A model generated the notes under the pieces. The model was not told where the DNA came from, made no database searches, and was given only the letters and a program-made list of their open reading frames with translations. A DNA stretch of 27,086 nt from the NCBI GenBank assembly GCA_964576075.1, contig CAZNTX010000055.1, positions 1 through 27,086 on the forward strand. Direction: 5' to 3'. Position numbers and translations under genes: made by a program. This document shows, piece by piece, positions 24,714 to 27,086 of this stretch. Each line of letters begins with the position of its first letter. Within the stretch, counting starts at the first letter, position 1. The stretch comes from Thermohalobaculum sp964576075. GTDB lineage: Bacteria > Pseudomonadota > Alphaproteobacteria > Rhodobacterales > Rhodobacteraceae.

Positions 24714-26083
24714 GCGGGGCGGCGGGGCGCATCACGCTCGCTCAGGTCCTGCTCGCGCTTCTCGGGGTCCTCGCCTTCGCCACGCTCGCGACGGGGGTGC
24801 AGATCGGGCTCGGCGGGCTGTCGCTCGCGGACAACGGGGACGGCTTCCGCGTGCTCGACAAGGGCTTCGTGCCCCGCGAGGCGCAGACGCCCGGGGCGCC
24901 GCCGGGGGCTGCCTATCCGATGATGCCGCTCGCCGAGGCGCGGATCGAACGCGCCTTTCCGGACAATCTGAGCGGGCTGCTGATGGGCGCGATCGCGCTG
25001 GCGGCGAAGGCGGCGGGGCTCTCGGAGGTGCCGGTCTGGCCGCTCACCTTCCTCTACCACACGCTGTTCGCGGCAGGGGTGGGGCTCCTGCTGCGCGGGC
25101 TGGTCCATCCGGCGGCGAAGGGGGCCGTGCTCGCCGCGGCGGCGGCGTTCCTCGCGACGCCGGGGCTCGTCGGCATGTTCCACTCTTTCATGGAGGACGC
25201 GGCGGCCTATGCGGTCTTTCCGCTCTGGCTCGCGGCGCTGAGGGAGGCGGCGCGGCGAGAGGGGGCGGAGCCGCTCGCGGTGGTGGCCACCTGCGCGTTG
25301 CTCTATGCCAAGCCCTCGACCCTGCTCTTCGTCCTGCCGGTGCTGCTCCTGCTCGCGCTGCGCCCGGGGCGGGGACGGCCCTGGCTCGCCGCGCTCCTGC
25401 TCGTCGCCCTGGCCGTCGGGGCGGCGCGCAACCAGGTCCGCTTCGGCGAGTTGAACGCCTTCAACCGGGTCTATAACGGCCTCGCCTATGCGAGCGCCGA
25501 GGTCTCCGACTGGCCGGTGCGCCATTTCGTGGAGCGCAACGCGATGGCCAAGGGGCTCGTGGCGGACGACCACCCGCTGCTCGACCGGCTGCCGGAGCCG
25601 GCGCGCGATCTCTGGGGCGCCTCGTTCTGGCCCGACGGGCGGGACCTGCCGCCGGACATCCGGGAGGCCCTCGCCGCGGAGGGGCGGCTGACCGCCTATC
25701 TCGGCCATCTCGCGGCCGAGCCCCGGCTCCTGGCGGACATCCTGCGCGAATCCTGGGAGACCGCCGTCGCCGCGGATTATCGGCTCGACTATCTCTCCCC
25801 CGGCATCCGCGCCTGGCCGGGCACGCCGCTCCTCTCGGGGCTCGGCTTCGTGCTGCCCGCGGCGGCGGTGCTCCTCCTCCTCGCGCTCGCGCGGCGGGCC
25901 TGGATCGGCGCGGCGCTGATGGCGCCGATCGTGCTCTCTCCGGCCTTCGTCGTCGCGGCTGACGGGTTCTACGAATACGAGAAGCACCTGCTCATCTATC
26001 TCGCCCCCGGCGCGCTCGCCGCCGTGGCGACGCTCGATCTGGCGCTCAGGCGGGCGGCGCCGGCGCTCGAGCGGGAGGCCTGA
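24710..26083 (+). CDS. Polytopic membrane protein, possible GT-C-like glycosyltransferase
   Basis: I do not recognise this protein by name. Of its 457 residues, much is hydrophobic, with roughly nine membrane helices (for example about residues 8-28, 80-100, 110-160, 190-225 and 365-445). A large soluble loop lies at about 235-355. Near the N-terminus is DNGDGFRVL, then HSFMEDAAAY and YAKPST. Acidic residues in an early loop and such a layout recall GT-C membrane glycosyltransferases that use polyprenyl-linked sugars. This is inference only. It overlaps trpF by four bases and is followed 75 bases later by trpB, which has its own ribosome binding site. It has no visible role in tryptophan synthesis. 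Confidence 0.6.
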   Translation: MSGAAGRITLAQVLLALLGVLAFATLATGVQIGLGGLSLADNGDGFRVLDKGFVPREAQTPGAPPGAAYPMMPLAEARIERAFPDNLSGLLMGAIALAAKAAGLSEVPVWPLTFLYHTLFAAGVGLLLRGLVHPAAKGAVLAAAAAFLATPGLVGMFHSFMEDAAAYAVFPLWLAALREAARREGAEPLAVVATCALLYAKPSTLLFVLPVLLLLALRPGRGRPWLAALLLVALAVGAARNQVRFGELNAFNRVYNGLAYASAEVSDWPVRHFVERNAMAKGLVADDHPLLDRLPEPARDLWGASFWPDGRDLPPDIREALAAEGRLTAYLGHLAAEPRLLADILRESWETAVAADYRLDYLSPGIRAWPGTPLLSGLGFVLPAAAVLLLLALARRAWIGAALMAPIVLSPAFVVAADGFYEYEKHLLIYLAPGALAAVATLDLALRRAAPALEREA

Positions 26084-26158
26084 CGGGCTGCGGCCCGGGC
26101 GCCCCTCGACAGCCGCGCCCCGCGCGCGCTAAGTCCCTCGGGCAAACGGAGGACGCGC

Positions 26159-27086
26159 ATGAACGAGACCGCCCCCAACAGCTTCCGCACCGGGCCCGAC
26201 GAGGCCGGCCGCTTCGGCATCTATGGCGGCCGCTTCGTCGCCGAGACGCTGATGCCCAACATCCTCGAGCTCGAGGCGGCCTACACGCAGGCCAAGGACG
26301 ACCCGTCCTTCTGGGCCGAGATGGACGATCTCTGGAAGCATTATGTCGGCCGCCCCTCGCCGCTCTACCATGCCGAGCGGCTGAGCGAGCGGCTCGGCGG
26401 CGCGAAGGTCTATTTCAAGCGCGACGAGCTCAACCACACCGGCGCGCACAAGATCAACAACGTGCTCGGGCAGATCCTGCTCGCCCGGCGCATGGGCAAG
26501 AAGCGGATCATCGCGGAGACCGGCGCCGGGCAGCACGGGGTGGCGACGGCCACAGTCTGCGCCCGCTTCGGCCTGCACTGCGTGGTGTTCATGGGGGCGA
26601 CCGATGTCGAGCGCCAGCGCCCCAACGTCTTCCGCATGCGCCTGCTCGGCGCCGAGGTGGTCCCCGTCACCTCCGGCCGCGCGACGCTCAAGGACGCGAT
26701 GAACGAGGCGCTGCGGGACTGGGTGACCAACGTCAAGGACACCTTCTACTGCATCGGCACGGTCGCCGGCCCGCACCCCTATCCCGCGATGGTGCGCGAC
26801 TTCCAGTCGGTGATCGGGCGGGAGACCCGCGAGCAGATGCTCGAGCGGGAGGGCCGGCTGCCGGACAGCCTGGTCGCCTGCATCGGCGGCGGCTCCAACG
26901 CCATGGGGCTCTTCCACCCCTTCCTCGACGACGCGGAGGTCCGGATCATCGGCGTCGAGGCGGGCGGCCACGGGGTCGACGACCGGATGGAGCACGCAGC
27001 CTCGCTCACCGGCGGGCGCCCCGGGGTGCTGCACGGCAACCGCACCTATCTCCTGCAGGACGCCGACGGGCAGATCCTCGAGGGCC
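26159..27086 (+). CDS. trpB: Tryptophan synthase beta subunit (3' end cut by window)
   Basis: About 309 of the usual 400 residues are present and the frame is open to the last base. The subunit condenses indole and serine to tryptophan with PLP. The PLP lysine is K98 in NHTGAHKINN. E120 lies in AETGAGQHG, and the phosphate-binding loop GGGSN is at about 243-247. ACGGAGG lies 6 bases before the ATG at 26159. trpA would be expected just beyond the window. Confidence 0.97.
   Translation, partial: MNETAPNSFRTGPDEAGRFGIYGGRFVAETLMPNILELEAAYTQAKDDPSFWAEMDDLWKHYVGRPSPLYHAERLSERLGGAKVYFKRDELNHTGAHKINNVLGQILLARRMGKKRIIAETGAGQHGVATATVCARFGLHCVVFMGATDVERQRPNVFRMRLLGAEVVPVTSGRATLKDAMNEALRDWVTNVKDTFYCIGTVAGPHPYPAMVRDFQSVIGRETREQMLEREGRLPDSLVACIGGGSNAMGLFHPFLDDAEVRIIGVEAGGHGVDDRMEHAASLTGGRPGVLHGNRTYLLQDADGQILEG

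Overview
The window is a very GC-rich chromosomal segment of an alphaproteobacterium, most likely a Rhodobacterales-type organism. The evidence is gene order and content: phoH-ybeY-corC-lnt-metK followed by trmB; aroA-cmk-rpsA-sppA-ihfB-lapA-trpF-trpB; a Ros/MucR-family regulator; a CP4-like (class II) EPSP synthase; and a VPLPA-type C-terminal sorting signal. Third codon positions are almost all G or C, which makes antisense and out-of-frame ORFs abundant. I kept only frames with family motifs, ribosome binding sites or coding-like codon use.

Region 1 (1-5143, minus strand): a thiamine-pyrophosphate enzyme of the acetolactate synthase superfamily, adenine phosphoribosyltransferase (apt), a very small unknown protein, an exported variant metallo-beta-lactamase-fold protein, methylthioadenosine phosphorylase (mtnP) and a flavin reductase-like protein. 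MtnP releases adenine from methylthioadenosine and Apt recycles it, so these two form a salvage module.

Region 2 (5257-8661, plus strand): a GNAT acetyltransferase, a MucR-like regulator with a degenerate zinc site behind an AT-rich promoter, the tRNA methylthiotransferase miaB, a 356-base stretch without a confident gene, and an isochorismatase-family hydrolase.

Region 3 (8792-16605, mostly plus): phoH-ybeY-corC-lnt, covering RNA processing and envelope lipoprotein maturation, then metK behind a 51-base leader. An FkbM methyltransferase and a convergent quinone-reductase-like gene separate metK from trmB.

Region 4 (16705-17742): a VPLPA-CTERM exported protein broken by an apparent single-base frameshift, then 325 bases with GC-rich hairpins and no recognised gene.

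Region 5 (17743-27086, plus): aroA, a DUF2726-like gene and cmk in an overlapping operon; rpsA; sppA; ihfB; lapA; trpF; an uncharacterised polytopic membrane protein overlapping trpF; and trpB, cut by the window end.

There are no rRNA or CRISPR features, no insertion sequences or prophage genes, and I recognised no tRNA. Most of the window is conserved core genome. I do not see a convincing new multi-gene system. The points most worth a second look are the frameshifted sorted protein, the zinc-ligand-poor MucR, the metK leader, the membrane protein inserted between trpF and trpB, and the coding-like fragment before the isochorismatase gene.
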